64,000 nt of DNA from Streptomyces sp. DG1A-41 (GCF_037055355.1 NZ_CP146350.1:8579001-8643000), one strand, 5' to 3'. Counted from the stretch's first letter, positions 44,054 to 54,243 are shown. Notes: generated by a model not told the origin, from the sequence alone. Translations and numbers: made by a program.

Positions 44054-45988
44054 CCGCCGCCGGGACGGTGCGGGCGCCCAGCTGCCGACGAGGTCCCGGT
44101 ACAGCGCCGAGGACCGCACCAGCTCCTCGTGGCCGCCACAGGCCGTGCTCCGGCCGTCCATGACCAGCACACGGCCGGCGCGGCGGGCCGAGCTGATGCG
44201 GTGGGCGACGACCACCAGGGTCCCGCCCGGCCGCGCGGCGAAGGCCCGCTCCGCGCGCTCCTCCGTCCCGGCGTCCAGATGGCAGGTCGCCTCGTCGAGC
44301 AGGGCGAGCGGGGCGTACGACAGATAGGCCCGGGTCAGCGCGACCAGTTGCCGTTCGCCGGCCGACAGGGCGGCCGGATCGACCCGGGCGCCGAGGCCGC
44401 CGAGCCGGTCGGTCAGCGGGGCGAGGCCGACCGCCTCGGACGCGGCCAGCAGTTCCTCTTCGGGCACCGGGTCCGGACGCAGGTACGCGAGGTTCTCGGC
44501 CAGCGTGCCGCCGAAGACGTACGCCTCCTGCGGGACGAGCACCCGCGCGGCGGCCGCCTTTGGCCCGGGCACGGGGTGCCCGCCCACCGCGATGGTGCCC
44601 CGGTCCGGCGTGAGCAGCCCGGCCACGAGTGCGGTGAGCGTGGACTTGCCGGCCCCGCTGGGCCCGACGACGGCCAGGTGCGAGCCGGCCTGGAGGGTGA
44701 GGTCGAGCTCGTCGACGACGGGGGTGCCGGCGTGGCCGTATGCGAAGGTGACGCAGGAGAGGGAAAGGGCCGGGGGAGAGGGGGCGGGTGAGTGGCCGGC
44801 GGGGGCGGTCCGGCCGGCGACCGTGTGCGTGCGGAGTGTGCCGTTGGTGGCCCGTACCGACCCCGGAGCCGCGCCGCGGGGCCTGTCGGCGCGGGCGCCG
44901 GGAGCGGGGTGCTGCCCCTTGCGCCGGTTTGTGTCCGCGGGGCGCTGCCCCACGCCCCCGTTCGTCGTGTCCCCGGACTGCCGTTCCACCCCCGACCGCC
45001 TCCCGTCGGCCCCGTCAGAACCCGTCGGGGCCAGCCTGCGCAGCACCACCGTCAGGCGGGAGCCGCTGGTGCCCAGGCCGTGGATCAGGTTGCGCAGGGC
45101 GGGCAGCAGGGACTGGGCGACGTAGGCGAGAGCGCCGACCAGGGCGCCCGTGGTGACGTCGTGGGCCAGGAACCACGGGGCGGTGGCGAGCAGCAGCACG
45201 ATCGGCAGCTGGCCGCCGAGCGCCAGGGACGCCACGCGCAGCACGCCCCAGTGGGCCAGGGAGCGTGCCGCCCGGAATTCCGCCTCGACCCGTTCGCCGG
45301 TGGCGGCGGCGATATGCGCCTCGGCGCCGGTCGCCGTGATGTCCCGCAGGCCCGGGCAAATGGTGCCCAGGTGGCCCGCGAGGGCCTCGTCGGCGACGAG
45401 GAACGCCTCCTGCCGCCGGGCGAGCGGCCGCAGTGTCGCCGCGAACAGCGCCACGCCTGCGGCCAGGGGCGGCCCGACGACCAGCAGGAGCGGCGGAGCG
45501 AGCGTGATGAGCCCGGCCAGGGCACCGGCGGCGGTGAACACGAAGGAACGGGAGACCATGACCAGCCCGGCGAAGGTGTCCCGCGCGATCTCCACCTGCT
45601 GGGTGAGTCCGGACAGCGAGCCCGCGTCACCCGTCCGCACCCCGCGGGCGACGACCCGCTCCACGAGCCGGTCCCGGAACGGTTCGACCAGCGCGGCGAC
45701 GGCGGCGTACACCCGCGCGGTCCCGTACGCCCCGGCCAGGACACCGAGCCCGGCCACCGCCAGCCAGGCCAGCCCGACATCCGGCCGTCCGCGCAGGAAC
45801 CCGTCGTCCAGGGCGCGGGCGGGCCCGTACCCGATGAGGAAGGTCTGCCCGGTCTCCAGTACCGACCAGGCGGTGAGCCGCAGCAGCACCCGCCACCGGG
45901 CCAGCAGGAACCGCAGGCCTCGCGCGGGCAGTCCGCCTCGCGCGGGCGGGGGCGTGTCACTTTCGGCGCGTACGGGGCTGTCCGTCAT
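43892..45988 (-). CDS. ramB: Lanthipeptide ABC transporter, second subunit
   Basis: 698 aa ABC half-transporter. Six membrane helices (about 20-310), a long low-complexity Arg/Gly/Pro linker (about 325-425), then an ATPase with Walker A GPSGAGKST, signature LSAGERQLVAL and Walker B LALLDEATCHLD. It overlaps the ramA stop by four bases (ATGA). The domain should end near 44075 (RDLVGSWAP), but the frame runs 162 bp into ramR on the opposite strand, stopping at a TAA that is the complement of the ramR TTA codon. The true end may be earlier if a base is missing. It exports the SapB-type peptide with RamA. Confidence 0.88.
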   Translation of the reverse strand: MTDSPVRAESDTPPPARGGLPARGLRFLLARWRVLLRLTAWSVLETGQTFLIGYGPARALDDGFLRGRPDVGLAWLAVAGLGVLAGAYGTARVYAAVAALVEPFRDRLVERVVARGVRTGDAGSLSGLTQQVEIARDTFAGLVMVSRSFVFTAAGALAGLITLAPPLLLVVGPPLAAGVALFAATLRPLARRQEAFLVADEALAGHLGTICPGLRDITATGAEAHIAAATGERVEAEFRAARSLAHWGVLRVASLALGGQLPIVLLLATAPWFLAHDVTTGALVGALAYVAQSLLPALRNLIHGLGTSGSRLTVVLRRLAPTGSDGADGRRSGVERQSGDTTNGGVGQRPADTNRRKGQHPAPGARADRPRGAAPGSVRATNGTLRTHTVAGRTAPAGHSPAPSPPALSLSCVTFAYGHAGTPVVDELDLTLQAGSHLAVVGPSGAGKSTLTALVAGLLTPDRGTIAVGGHPVPGPKAAAARVLVPQEAYVFGGTLAENLAYLRPDPVPEEELLAASEAVGLAPLTDRLGGLGARVDPAALSAGERQLVALTRAYLSYAPLALLDEATCHLDAGTEERAERAFAARPGGTLVVVAHRISSARRAGRVLVMDGRSTACGGHEELVRSSALYRDLVGSWAPAPSRRRSQPALSLRDADRVDAVAGPGLAGDGRHVVAHGPVGQVQAPGDLRDGGSLGGEG

Positions 45989-47736
45989 GCCTCTGCTCCG
46001 CTCCCGGCCCCGGCATACGCGGAGTCCGTCCCCTCCCCGAACACCGCCCGGTACTCCGCGAGCCGCCACAGCTCCTCATGCCGCCCCACCGCCCGCACTC
46101 GGCCTTCGTCGAGCCAGGCCACCGCGTCCGCGCACGCGGCCGTGGCGCTGCGGTGGGCGACCAGGAGCCGCGTGGTGCCCGGTCCGTCGCCGAGGAGGGC
46201 GTCGGTGATGTGGCGTTCCGTCGCCGTGTCCAGGCTGGAGAGGGCGTCGTCGAGGATCAGCAGCCGACCGCCGTGCGCGAACGCCCGGGCCAGGCCCAGC
46301 CGTTGGGACTCGCCGCCGGAGCGCGGGGCGTCGGCGACGGGCGTGTCGTATCCGTGGGGCAGGCGGCGGACGAAGTCGTCCGCGAGGGCCGTGCGGGCCG
46401 CCGCCCGGATGCGGTCGGGGCAGGGGGATGCCAGGCCGAGGCCGATCGCCTGCCCGACCGTGCCGCCGAGGAGGGCCGGGCGGGCGAAGGCGTAGCCGAC
46501 GGCGCGGCGCAGATCGTCGTGCGGCAGCTCGCGCAACGGCACCCCGTCGAGGAGCACTTCGCCCGCGTCCGGGTCGGCCAGCCGCCCGGCGAGCGCGGCG
46601 AGCAGCGACTTGCCCGAGCCCGACCGGCCGACCACGGCCAGGGTCGTGCCGCCCGGCACGACGAGGTCCACTCCGTCGAGCACGGTGCGTCCGCCGCGCC
46701 GGGCCGTCACGCCGCGCACCTCCAGCCGCCCGGGCCCGTCGGGCAGCCGCCGTTCGCCGAACGCGGTGGCGGGCTCGGCCCGGATCTCGCCCAGGCGCCG
46801 AGCCGCCGCCCGGGCCCTGGCCAGGCCCGCGAGCCGGCCGACCAGGACGCCGACGCCCGTCGCGAGCACCGCGTACCGCGAGGCCGCGAGCACCTCGCCC
46901 ACCGACAGCAGATCCCGGGTCAGCAGCACACCGGCCACGGCGACGACCCCGAGCTGGAGCAGCGGTGCCACGGCGACCGCCTGTGCGGCGGCACGCCCCT
47001 GCACCCGCCACATGCGGTGCCCGGCCTCGGACAGGCCGGCCAGCGGCCGCAGCACGCGGGCCGTCTCCCGGCCCTCCGTACCCGCCGCCCGGACTGTGCG
47101 GAAACCCTCGACGGCCTCGGCCAGCGCGCCGGCGATCCGGCCTTGGGCTTGCTGGTAACGAGTCGCGCTCTCCGTGGTGTCACGGGCCACGGCACGCAGC
47201 AGGAACGTCAGAACGGGCGCCCCGGCGAGGAAGACGGCCGCGAGCCGCCAGTCGATCAGGCCGAGCGCGACCACACCCCCGACGGGACCGGCGAGGGCGG
47301 CGAGCAGTGCCGCACGGGCCGCCGGAGTGGTCCCCGCCTCGGCGGCGTTGCCGATCAGGCGCGCGACGAGGTCACCGGAACCGAAGCGGCCGGCCGCCCG
47401 CGGGCCGACGCCCAGGACGTGCACGGTCAGCCGGTGGCGCAGCCACGCGGTGCTGCGGGCGTCGACGGTCCCGGTCAGGACGGTCTGGGCCGCGTCCAGC
47501 TGGGCGAGCAGCAGCACGAGAGCGGCGCAGTACAGTACCCAGCGGGTCGCCGGGGCCTGCGCCAGCAGCAGATCGAGAGCCCGGCCCAGCGCGGCCGGCA
47601 GCAGCAGCCCGGCACCGGTCGCGGCGGTGCTCACCAGGCACAGGGCGACGCAGCGGGCCCCGCTGTACCGGGTGGCCGTACGCAGCAGCGCGCGGGCGTG
47701 TCCGGTCGCCGGGTCGTCGTCACCACGCGTGGTCAT
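45985..47736 (-). CDS. ramA: Lanthipeptide ABC transporter, first subunit
   Basis: 583 aa half-transporter with six membrane helices (about 30-300) and an ABC ATPase: Walker A GRSGSGKSL, signature RSGGESQRLGLARA and Walker B LLILDDALSSLD. The Walker B has Asp in place of the catalytic Glu (DDALSS), so this nucleotide site may be degenerate, leaving RamB as the main ATPase. There is no C39 domain, as usual for class III lanthipeptide exporters. It follows ramS by 85 bp with a hairpin between. Confidence 0.9.
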   Translation of the reverse strand: MTTRGDDDPATGHARALLRTATRYSGARCVALCLVSTAATGAGLLLPAALGRALDLLLAQAPATRWVLYCAALVLLLAQLDAAQTVLTGTVDARSTAWLRHRLTVHVLGVGPRAAGRFGSGDLVARLIGNAAEAGTTPAARAALLAALAGPVGGVVALGLIDWRLAAVFLAGAPVLTFLLRAVARDTTESATRYQQAQGRIAGALAEAVEGFRTVRAAGTEGRETARVLRPLAGLSEAGHRMWRVQGRAAAQAVAVAPLLQLGVVAVAGVLLTRDLLSVGEVLAASRYAVLATGVGVLVGRLAGLARARAAARRLGEIRAEPATAFGERRLPDGPGRLEVRGVTARRGGRTVLDGVDLVVPGGTTLAVVGRSGSGKSLLAALAGRLADPDAGEVLLDGVPLRELPHDDLRRAVGYAFARPALLGGTVGQAIGLGLASPCPDRIRAAARTALADDFVRRLPHGYDTPVADAPRSGGESQRLGLARAFAHGGRLLILDDALSSLDTATERHITDALLGDGPGTTRLLVAHRSATAACADAVAWLDEGRVRAVGRHEELWRLAEYRAVFGEGTDSAYAGAGSGAEA

Positions 47737-47766
47737 AGCGGCCTTTCGCGGGACGGGACGGACCCA

Positions 47767-47799
47767 GGGCGGCCCCTCCCCGAAGGGAGAAGACCGCCC
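47767..47799 (-). terminator. Hairpin between ramS and ramA
   Basis: Outer arms GGGCGG/CCGCCC and inner arms CTCCC/GGGAG form a two-part stem on the minus-strand transcript directly after ramS. As in other precursor-transporter pairs it may partly terminate or stabilise the ramS message. Confidence 0.6.
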
Positions 47800-47821
47800 G
47801 GAGCCGTCACGCGGACGCCGG

Positions 47822-47938
47822 TCAGAGGCAGAGCATGACGCTCGCCGCGCTGATGCAGGAGAGCAGGCTCACCGTGCTGGCGCCGCCGCCGTCCGTCCGC
47901 TCCTCGGACTCGATCGTCTGGAGGTCGAGAAGTGCCAT
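47822..47938 (-). CDS. ramS: SapB-type class III lanthipeptide precursor
   Basis: 38 aa, beginning MALLDLQTIESEE, the conserved leader (LLDLQ) recognised by class III synthetases. The C-terminal part has two S-x2-S-x3-C motifs, S21/S24/C28 and S30/S33/C37, which define two (methyl)lanthionine or labionin rings, with L38 as the last residue. It is closer in sequence to AmfS-type than to S. coelicolor RamS. The mature peptide is an amphiphilic surfactant that lets aerial hyphae break the water surface. ramC is 85 bp upstream. Confidence 0.95.
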   Translation of the reverse strand: MALLDLQTIESEERTDGGGASTVSLLSCISAASVMLCL

Positions 47939-48023
47939 GGTGTGTCCTTCCGTTGGGTGTCCGTCCGTGGTCATCCGTGGGGACGGGGTGGTGTCACGAC
48001 TCCGCCGGATCGCGGAGCCGCGT

Positions 48024-50630
48024 TCATATGGGCCGCCGGCTCGGCGGCGGGAGGAACGGCAGGTGGGCGTCGGTCGCCGGGTCGAGGGCTGCGCCGAGCG
48101 CCAGCAGGCACCCCGCCGTTCCGGTGGCGAGGTCCATGGACAGCCGCATCATCTGGTGGCCGGGGAAGGCGAGCTGGCCCTCGTACGCCATCGCGAACCA
48201 GCCCAGTCCGGCGATCTGCCCGGCCAGCCGGTCCGCGGTCGCGCCCGGCGTGGTCGTGCGGCTGAGGTGCAGGATCATTCCGGCGCGGCCCTGGAACAGG
48301 CCGGGCTGCGCGTAGAAGCGTGAGGTGGCGGCGGTGAGCACGCCGGAGCGGGCCGACCCGAACTCCCCGGCCGTCTCCCGGGCGTGGGCCACGAGGTCGT
48401 CGAGAACCATGCCGATTCCTGCGCTGCCGTCGCCGAGGTAGGGCAGGGTCCGCCAGCCCTCGTCGACCTCCAGCGCACCGCCCTCGCGGGTCGCGCAGGA
48501 CTCCAGGTCCCGGCGCAGTGCCCCGGCCGCCGCCTGAAGCCATTCGGCCCGGCCGGTCCACTCGTACTGCCGCAGCAGCAGGAGCGCCGGACCGGTCGCG
48601 CCCCGCAGCAGTCCGGCGCGCCGCCGGGGTGTGGCCGGAAGCGGCTCGGCGAGCCGTCGCAGCAGGATCCGGGCGGCCTCGTCGGCCCGCTCGCGCAGCA
48701 CCGCTTCCCCTGTGGTGTGTGCCAGGTGGCCCAGGACGAGGCCCAGTCCGGCCAGTCCGCCGTGCAGGTCGGAGGAGAGGTTCTGCCAACGCTCCGCGAG
48801 GATGCCCTCGACCAGGTCCAGCGCCCGCTGCCGGTGCCCGAGCCGGTCCAGGACCAGGGCGACGCCCGCGAGCCCGTCGTACAGGCCGAGCGGCGTGCCG
48901 ACCGGGGCCGGTGCCGTCCGGGCCAGCAGCCAGCGCTCGCCCTCCTCGTACCGCTCGGCGCCGATCGCGTCCAGCGCGTACAGCACTCCGGCCGCGCCGT
49001 GGGCGATCCCGAGCCCGCCGCCGTCGGAGAACTGGGCGACGTCACCCGGGAAGAGCCGGTCGTCGCGCTCCGGGGTGGCCGAGGCGAGGATCGCCTTGAC
49101 CATCGAGTCGCGGCTGTACGGCCAGTCGCCGCAGTCCACCGGAGAGGAGGGGGCGGCCACCGTACGGCCGGACACCTCCCGCGTGATCTCCGCGACCGCC
49201 TCGTCGAGGAACTCCCGCGGCACGTCCGGGAACTGATCCGCGATCACCTCGGCCAGATGTGCAGCCTTGCCGCGGTCGACCACGAACAGCGTGGTCACGG
49301 GCAGGAACAGGGCCAGCCGCAGACAGGCCAGCGCATAGCGGTCGACCTCGGCGCCGCGGCGGTCCGGCGGCGCGAAGAAGCCCGGGTGGGCGACGACCTG
49401 GCGGCCGTTCTCCCCGACCGGGGCCGCGGCCTCGAAGTCGAGGAGGAAGACCGACTCCTCGTCCGGCGCGACCATGATGTTGAAGACGTGCAGGTCGTTG
49501 AAGACGATGCCGCGCGCGTGCACCGCCGCCACGGCCTCCTCCACCCTGCGGTGGATACGCAGCGCCCACGCCGTGTACGCGGCGATCGCCTCCGGCTCGG
49601 GATCCTGGGCGAGCAGCGGATGCCGCTCGGCGAAGAACGAGTTGAGCGGACGGCCCTGAAGGAAGTCCATCACCAGGAAACGGTGACCGCCGAGCTCGAA
49701 CCAGTCGCGCACCTGTGGGACCACACCCGTGCCCGCGACCTGCTCCAGCGCCCGCTTCTCCCGCTCCAGCCGGGCGATCGCGTCGGCGCCGTCCGAGGCG
49801 AGCCCCGCGTGCGGCCGGCCCTCCTTGAGCACGACCTTGCGCCCGTCGCGCGTGTCGGTGCCCGCGTACACACCGCCGCCGTTGGAGAAGTGGAGCGCCT
49901 TCTCGATGCGGTACGGCAGGTCGCCCGTCGTCGTGTTGTTGCGCGCGTCCAGATGAGGCCTGAGGAACTCCGGCAGCGTCGCCCACTCGGGCACCTGGAA
50001 GGACGGTGCCCGCCGGTCCGGCACCAGCCGCCCCTCGCCGTCCCGCACCGCCGGCACCAGCGAGCCCCGGTCGTCCACGACGAACGAGCGAGCGAAGGCG
50101 CCGTACCGGACGTACAGCGGGCCTTCGCCCCACCGCAGGTCGGTCAGTATGTACGGCCCCTCGAACCCCTCCAGCAGCGCGCCCAGCTCGCGCAGCACGT
50201 CGTGCAGCTGCTCCTCGCCGGCCGGATAGACGGTGACGAACTTGCCGCTGCCGTCGCGCGGCGCGTACTTGGTGTTGCGCAGGTGCAGCAGGTGCGGGCC
50301 CGGGACGAACTTGAAGGGGATTTGCCGCTCGACGCAGTAGTCCCACACGATCCCGGCGATCCGTTCCGCGTTCACCCGGGTCGCCGAGGCATGGATCTTC
50401 CAGCCCTGCGCCGGCCCCGGGAGCGGCTCGCCGTCCGGGCCGAGCGGCGTCATCGTCAGCCAGTCGCCGATCCGCGCCGCCTCCCACCCCTCGGGTACCG
50501 GTCGGCGGGCCGTCTCGTAGAGGTGCGCGGCCGCCCCCTGCGCGGTCTCCTGCCCGCCCCGCGCCAGCCGGTCCGGCGTCTCGTAGAAATGCCGGTCGGC
50601 GAGCGCGTACACCTCGTACCGCTTGTCCAT
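48024..50630 (-). CDS. ramC: Class III lanthipeptide synthetase
   Basis: 868 aa. Order of domains: N-terminal phosphoSer/Thr lyase (about 1-220), Ser/Thr kinase (about 230-510; nucleotide loop FSNGGGVYAG, catalytic NDLHVFN, DFE metal motif in LLDFEAAAP), and a LanC-like cyclase without the zinc ligands (about 530-860; SDLHGGLAGLGL). The enzyme phosphorylates Ser in RamS, eliminates phosphate and cyclises Cys onto the dehydroalanine. Start at MDKRYEVYALADRHFYETP, the family N-terminus; the upstream in-frame extension is not conserved in type. It is first gene of the ramCSAB operon; its promoter region 50631-50816 is shared with a divergent phosphatase and should carry RamR sites. Confidence 0.95.
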   Translation of the reverse strand: MDKRYEVYALADRHFYETPDRLARGGQETAQGAAAHLYETARRPVPEGWEAARIGDWLTMTPLGPDGEPLPGPAQGWKIHASATRVNAERIAGIVWDYCVERQIPFKFVPGPHLLHLRNTKYAPRDGSGKFVTVYPAGEEQLHDVLRELGALLEGFEGPYILTDLRWGEGPLYVRYGAFARSFVVDDRGSLVPAVRDGEGRLVPDRRAPSFQVPEWATLPEFLRPHLDARNNTTTGDLPYRIEKALHFSNGGGVYAGTDTRDGRKVVLKEGRPHAGLASDGADAIARLEREKRALEQVAGTGVVPQVRDWFELGGHRFLVMDFLQGRPLNSFFAERHPLLAQDPEPEAIAAYTAWALRIHRRVEEAVAAVHARGIVFNDLHVFNIMVAPDEESVFLLDFEAAAPVGENGRQVVAHPGFFAPPDRRGAEVDRYALACLRLALFLPVTTLFVVDRGKAAHLAEVIADQFPDVPREFLDEAVAEITREVSGRTVAAPSSPVDCGDWPYSRDSMVKAILASATPERDDRLFPGDVAQFSDGGGLGIAHGAAGVLYALDAIGAERYEEGERWLLARTAPAPVGTPLGLYDGLAGVALVLDRLGHRQRALDLVEGILAERWQNLSSDLHGGLAGLGLVLGHLAHTTGEAVLRERADEAARILLRRLAEPLPATPRRRAGLLRGATGPALLLLRQYEWTGRAEWLQAAAGALRRDLESCATREGGALEVDEGWRTLPYLGDGSAGIGMVLDDLVAHARETAGEFGSARSGVLTAATSRFYAQPGLFQGRAGMILHLSRTTTPGATADRLAGQIAGLGWFAMAYEGQLAFPGHQMMRLSMDLATGTAGCLLALGAALDPATDAHLPFLPPPSRRPI

Positions 50631-50816
50631 GCGTCCCCCTCCGTGACGGGCACCGAGCCTTCCAGCCACGCGACGGGCCCGGACAGTCACGCCTGTCACG
50701 AGAACACCGTGCGGAACGCATGGGTCAAGACATGTTCGGTGGCTTTCGAGCGCCCGCGCCGGTCCGGCTCCACGGAACGGTCACAGGGGCTGCGCAGGTG
50801 TCTCATAAGCGCTGTA

Positions 50817-53265
50817 ATGGCCAACGTGGTCAGTGAGGGCGCCCAAGAGCGCGGAACGCGAACGCTGCGTGCCGAAGGCGCTCTCAAAGTGATCGCGACC
50901 GATCAGGAGTCACCCGAACGGGTGCACCGTGCCCTCGAACAGGCGCTCGTCTTCGCCGGTGCCGCGTTCGTCGCCTTGTACACCCCCGGCCAGGACGGCG
51001 AGCTGCTCTTCCTCGTGGAGTCGGCCGGGGCGCCGAGAACGCTGTACGGGCTGCGCGACAGCTACCCGCGCGCCGGGCGGTCCCCGGTCGCCGAGGCACA
51101 CCGCGACGGACAGCCGGTGTCGCTGAGCCCGGCGGAACTCGCCGAGCACGCCCAGGCGCGGCGCATGCCGTCCCGGGACTTCCATCTGGTCGCCCTGCCG
51201 GTACACGGAAACGGCGGCGGCTGCCTGCTCGCCGTGAGCGAGCGCCCCACCGGGTTCGACACCGACGACCGCACGTGCCTGGACCTCATCTCCGAGGCGG
51301 TCGCCTTCACGCCCCCGGCCGTGCCCGTCGAGGGCGGTGAACTCCCGCCGGGCGCCTTCAGCCTCGCCATGGACACCGGCCGCGTCCGGGTCGGCGGCCA
51401 TCTGCTGGACCTGTTCGGCCTGGACCCCGTGGAGTTCGACGGCCGGGTCGAGACCCTGCTCGGCCTGACCGTGCCGGAGGACCTGCCCTCGCTGATGTCC
51501 GTCGTGGAGGCGGACCACATGTCCATCGGCGACCGGGAGCTGGAGTTCCGCGTGCTCCAGCCCACCGGGCCGCCGAAGTGGCTCCGGCTGAGCGGGCGTC
51601 TCCTGCCCGGCGGCGAGGGCCACCCGGCGCGGCTCGTGGGGACCGTCGCCGACGCCTCCACGCTGCGCTCCGACGTCACCGACGTGGCCCGCGTCCAGCG
51701 CCTGGCCACCGCGCTGGCCACCGCCGTCACCGTCCGCGACGTCGGCAACGCCGTGGTCGCCGCCCTGCGCCGGCCGCTGCGGGCCGACCGGATCGCCCTC
51801 GCCGAGCTGGAGAGCGACCGGCTCGTCGTCACCGTCCTCGACCCGCCCGAACCCGAGGTCTGGCCCGAGCTGTGGCGCACGGAGTGGCGAGGCGAGTGGC
51901 CCGACGCGCCCGTACGCGCCATGCCCACCCTCGCCGCCGCGCTGCGCGAGGGCCGGGCCCGGATCTGGCCCGCCGGCAGCCCCCTGGAACGCGCCCTGGC
52001 CGAGGTCGGCCCCGGCGGCCTCGTCGTCCTGCCGCTGCCCGCCGGGAACCGCCTGGCCGGAGCCTGCCTGATCGGCTGGGACGCCCCGCACGACGTCGGC
52101 ACCGACGAACGCGCCCTGCTCACCGCCTGCGCCGGCCTCGCCGGACAGGCCCTGGTACGGGCCCGCGCCTTCGACGCCGAACACGAACTCGTCGGCATGC
52201 TCCAGCGCCAGCTGCTGCCGCGCCGCCTGCCCCCGCTGCCGGGCGCGGTGGCCGTCGCCCGCTACCTGCCCAGCACGACCGGACTCGAACTCGGCGGCGA
52301 CTGGTACGACGTCATCCCGCTGCCCGACAACCACGTCGCCCTGATCATCGGCGACGTCCAGGGGCACAGCGCCGGCGCCGCCACCCTCATGGGTCAGATG
52401 CGCACCGCCCTGCGCGCCTACGCCGTCGAAGGGCACCCGCCCGACGTGGTGGTCGCGCACGCCAACCGACTGCTCATGGACATGGAGAGCGACCTCTTCG
52501 CCACCTGCGCCTATGTCGACATCGACCTGGAGGAGGGCTCCGCCTGGTGCGTGCGTGCCGGGCACCTGCCCCCGGTGCTGCGGTACCCGGACGGCCGGAC
52601 CGAGATCGCGGAGTCCGAGGGCGGCCCGCCCCTCGGGGTGATCACCCGGGCCGACTTCCCCATGAGCCCGCTCCGGCTGCCGCCCGGCACCGTGGTCGCC
52701 CTGGTCACGGACGGCCTCGTCGAGACGCCCGGCACCGACATCGACGAGGACATGGACCGCCTCGCCGGCGGCTGGCCGAGGTCGCCCCCGCCGACCTGGG
52801 GCTCGTCGCCGACGCCCTCCTCGGCAACGCCCCGCGCACCGACGACGTCGCCCTGCTCCTCATGCGCTACGACGGCATGGACCTGCGCCCGCTGCGGGAG
52901 AGCTGGACGGTGTGGCGCGTCCCGCAGGCGGTCGGGCACGCCCGCCGCTTCGCCCGGCGCAGCCTGCGCTCCTGGGGCGTCACCGAGGACATCGACGCCG
53001 TCCTCCTCGTCGTCTCCGAACTCGTCACCAACGCCCTCGTCCACACCGACGGCCGGGTCCGCATGGACCTCACGCTCATCAACGACCGCCTGCGCGTCGC
53101 CGTCGCCGACGCCTCCCCGCGCAGCCCGGTCCGGCCGCCGGCCTCGGCTGGGAGGCCACGGGCGGCCGGGGCATCCTCCTCGTCGAGGCCGTGTCGGTGA
53201 CGTGGGGGACTCTGCCGGTCAGCGGCGGCAAGCAGGTGTGGGCGGAGCTGGCGCCGGGGCGGTGA
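50817..53265 (+). pseudogene. GAF/PAS PP2C phosphatase with HATPase, frameshifted twice
   Basis: From ATG 50817 the frame encodes a GAF-like domain (about 35-165), a PAS-like domain (about 175-275), a second GAF (about 290-445) and a PP2C phosphatase (GGDWYDV, IGDVQGHS, LVTDGLVETPGTD) to about 52770. The code then continues one frame back (LAEVAPADLGLVADALLG, TDDVALLLMRYDG, then ATPase N-box ELVTNALVHTDG) to about 53130, and back one more frame (GLGWEATGGRGILLVE) to the stop at 53265. One missing C near 52766 and one near 53133 explain both breaks. If these are read errors the gene is an intact 816-aa regulator like the one at 10664. Confidence 0.8.
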
Positions 53266-53357
53266 ACACCGGCCAGGATCACCTGGTGACCGGGCGGGTT
53301 CGCCGGGTACCCGGGCGGCGCAAGACGGAGAACCCGAGCCGAAGGAAGAGGAACGTC

Positions 53358-53777
53358 ATGGCTCAGCATGTCCGCGACATCATGACCAGCGATCCGGCCA
53401 CGGTCGAGCCGCAGACCTCCGTCGCCGAGGTGGCCCGCATCATGCGCGACGAGGACCTCGGCGTCGTCCTGGTGACGGACGGCGACGATCTGCGCGGCGT
53501 GGTCACCGACCGTGACCTGGTGGTCCGGTCGATCAGTCAAGGCGCTGACCCGGAGCAGACCAGCGTGGCCGGCGCGTGCAGTGACGACCTGGTCACCGTC
53601 GGCCCCGACGACGACCTGGATCACGCGGTGGAGCTGATGCGCGAGCACTCCGTGCGCCGTGTCCCGGTCGTCGACCGCGGCCACCCCGTGGGCATCGTCT
53701 CCCTGGGCGACATGGCCATGGAGCGCGACCCGGACTCGGCGCTGGGCGACATCAGCGCCGCGCGTCCCAACACGTGA
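53358..53777 (+). CDS. CBS-domain pair protein
   Basis: 139 aa made of two CBS motifs (about 1-60 and 70-130): VRDIMTSDPATVEPQTSVAEVARIM and GACSDDLVTVGPDDDLDHAVELM, each ending in the strand-turn VVTDRDLVVR or IVSLGDMAME. Stand-alone CBS pairs bind adenosine nucleotides or SAM and are often stress induced. GGAAGAGGAA precedes the ATG. It lies downstream of the phosphatase gene, possibly in the same unit. Confidence 0.92.
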   Translation: MAQHVRDIMTSDPATVEPQTSVAEVARIMRDEDLGVVLVTDGDDLRGVVTDRDLVVRSISQGADPEQTSVAGACSDDLVTVGPDDDLDHAVELMREHSVRRVPVVDRGHPVGIVSLGDMAMERDPDSALGDISAARPNT

Positions 53778-54243
53778 CGACGGCACCCGGTCGGCCGGTC
53801 CCGCGCCCGCACGGTGCGCGGGGCCATCGTACGGTGCGGGAACAGCCTTGAGGCGAGGGGGAGTTCAGGACCCGAACGAGACGTCACGAACCGGGTTTGT
53901 TCGGTTTCTTCATGGGGACTCGAGCAGCAGCGGATGCAGAAGGAAGATGATGAGTCGTGACGTCCATGGAGACCAGTGACAAGCCCGTCGTCCGTCGGCC
54001 CGAGACCGGCTGGTCGAAGGCACGCCGCCTGCGCGGAAAGGCCGCGCTGCGGACCTGCCTCCCCGCCGTGGAGGACCGGGCCACCACCCGAACCGCGCGC
54101 TCCGAGCCGGACTGGAACATCGTGAGGGGCGAGGACTGACCGCTCCCCAGGAGGCCGCGCGGTGACGACGCGCCTAACTCCGCGCGTCGACAACCAAAAG
54201 AAGTGATGTTCACATCCGCCGGATCACGACTATGGTGAACCGA
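53778..54243. other. Region before the rhamnose genes
   Basis: 466 bp. The only possible gene is the small frame at 53957. The 60 bases before 54244 are AT-rich and probably carry the rml promoter. Nothing else is recognisable. Confidence 0.35.
53957..54139 (+). CDS. Possible small basic protein
   Basis: 60 aa, GTG start, with AAGGAAGA about ten bases upstream. The sequence METSDKPVVRRPETGWSKAR is basic and shows no known domain. Composition is compatible with coding but gives no real proof. I list it as uncertain; it could equally be noncoding leader DNA of the rml operon. Confidence 0.3.
   Translation: MTSMETSDKPVVRRPETGWSKARRLRGKAALRTCLPAVEDRATTRTARSEPDWNIVRGED

Noticed and set aside
48384..53777. 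A 1797-aa open frame on the plus strand spanning the ram synthetase, phosphatase and CBS gene
   Set aside because: Its first half is antisense to ramC and Arg/Pro-rich, and it links three unrelated coding segments only because stops are rare at this GC content.
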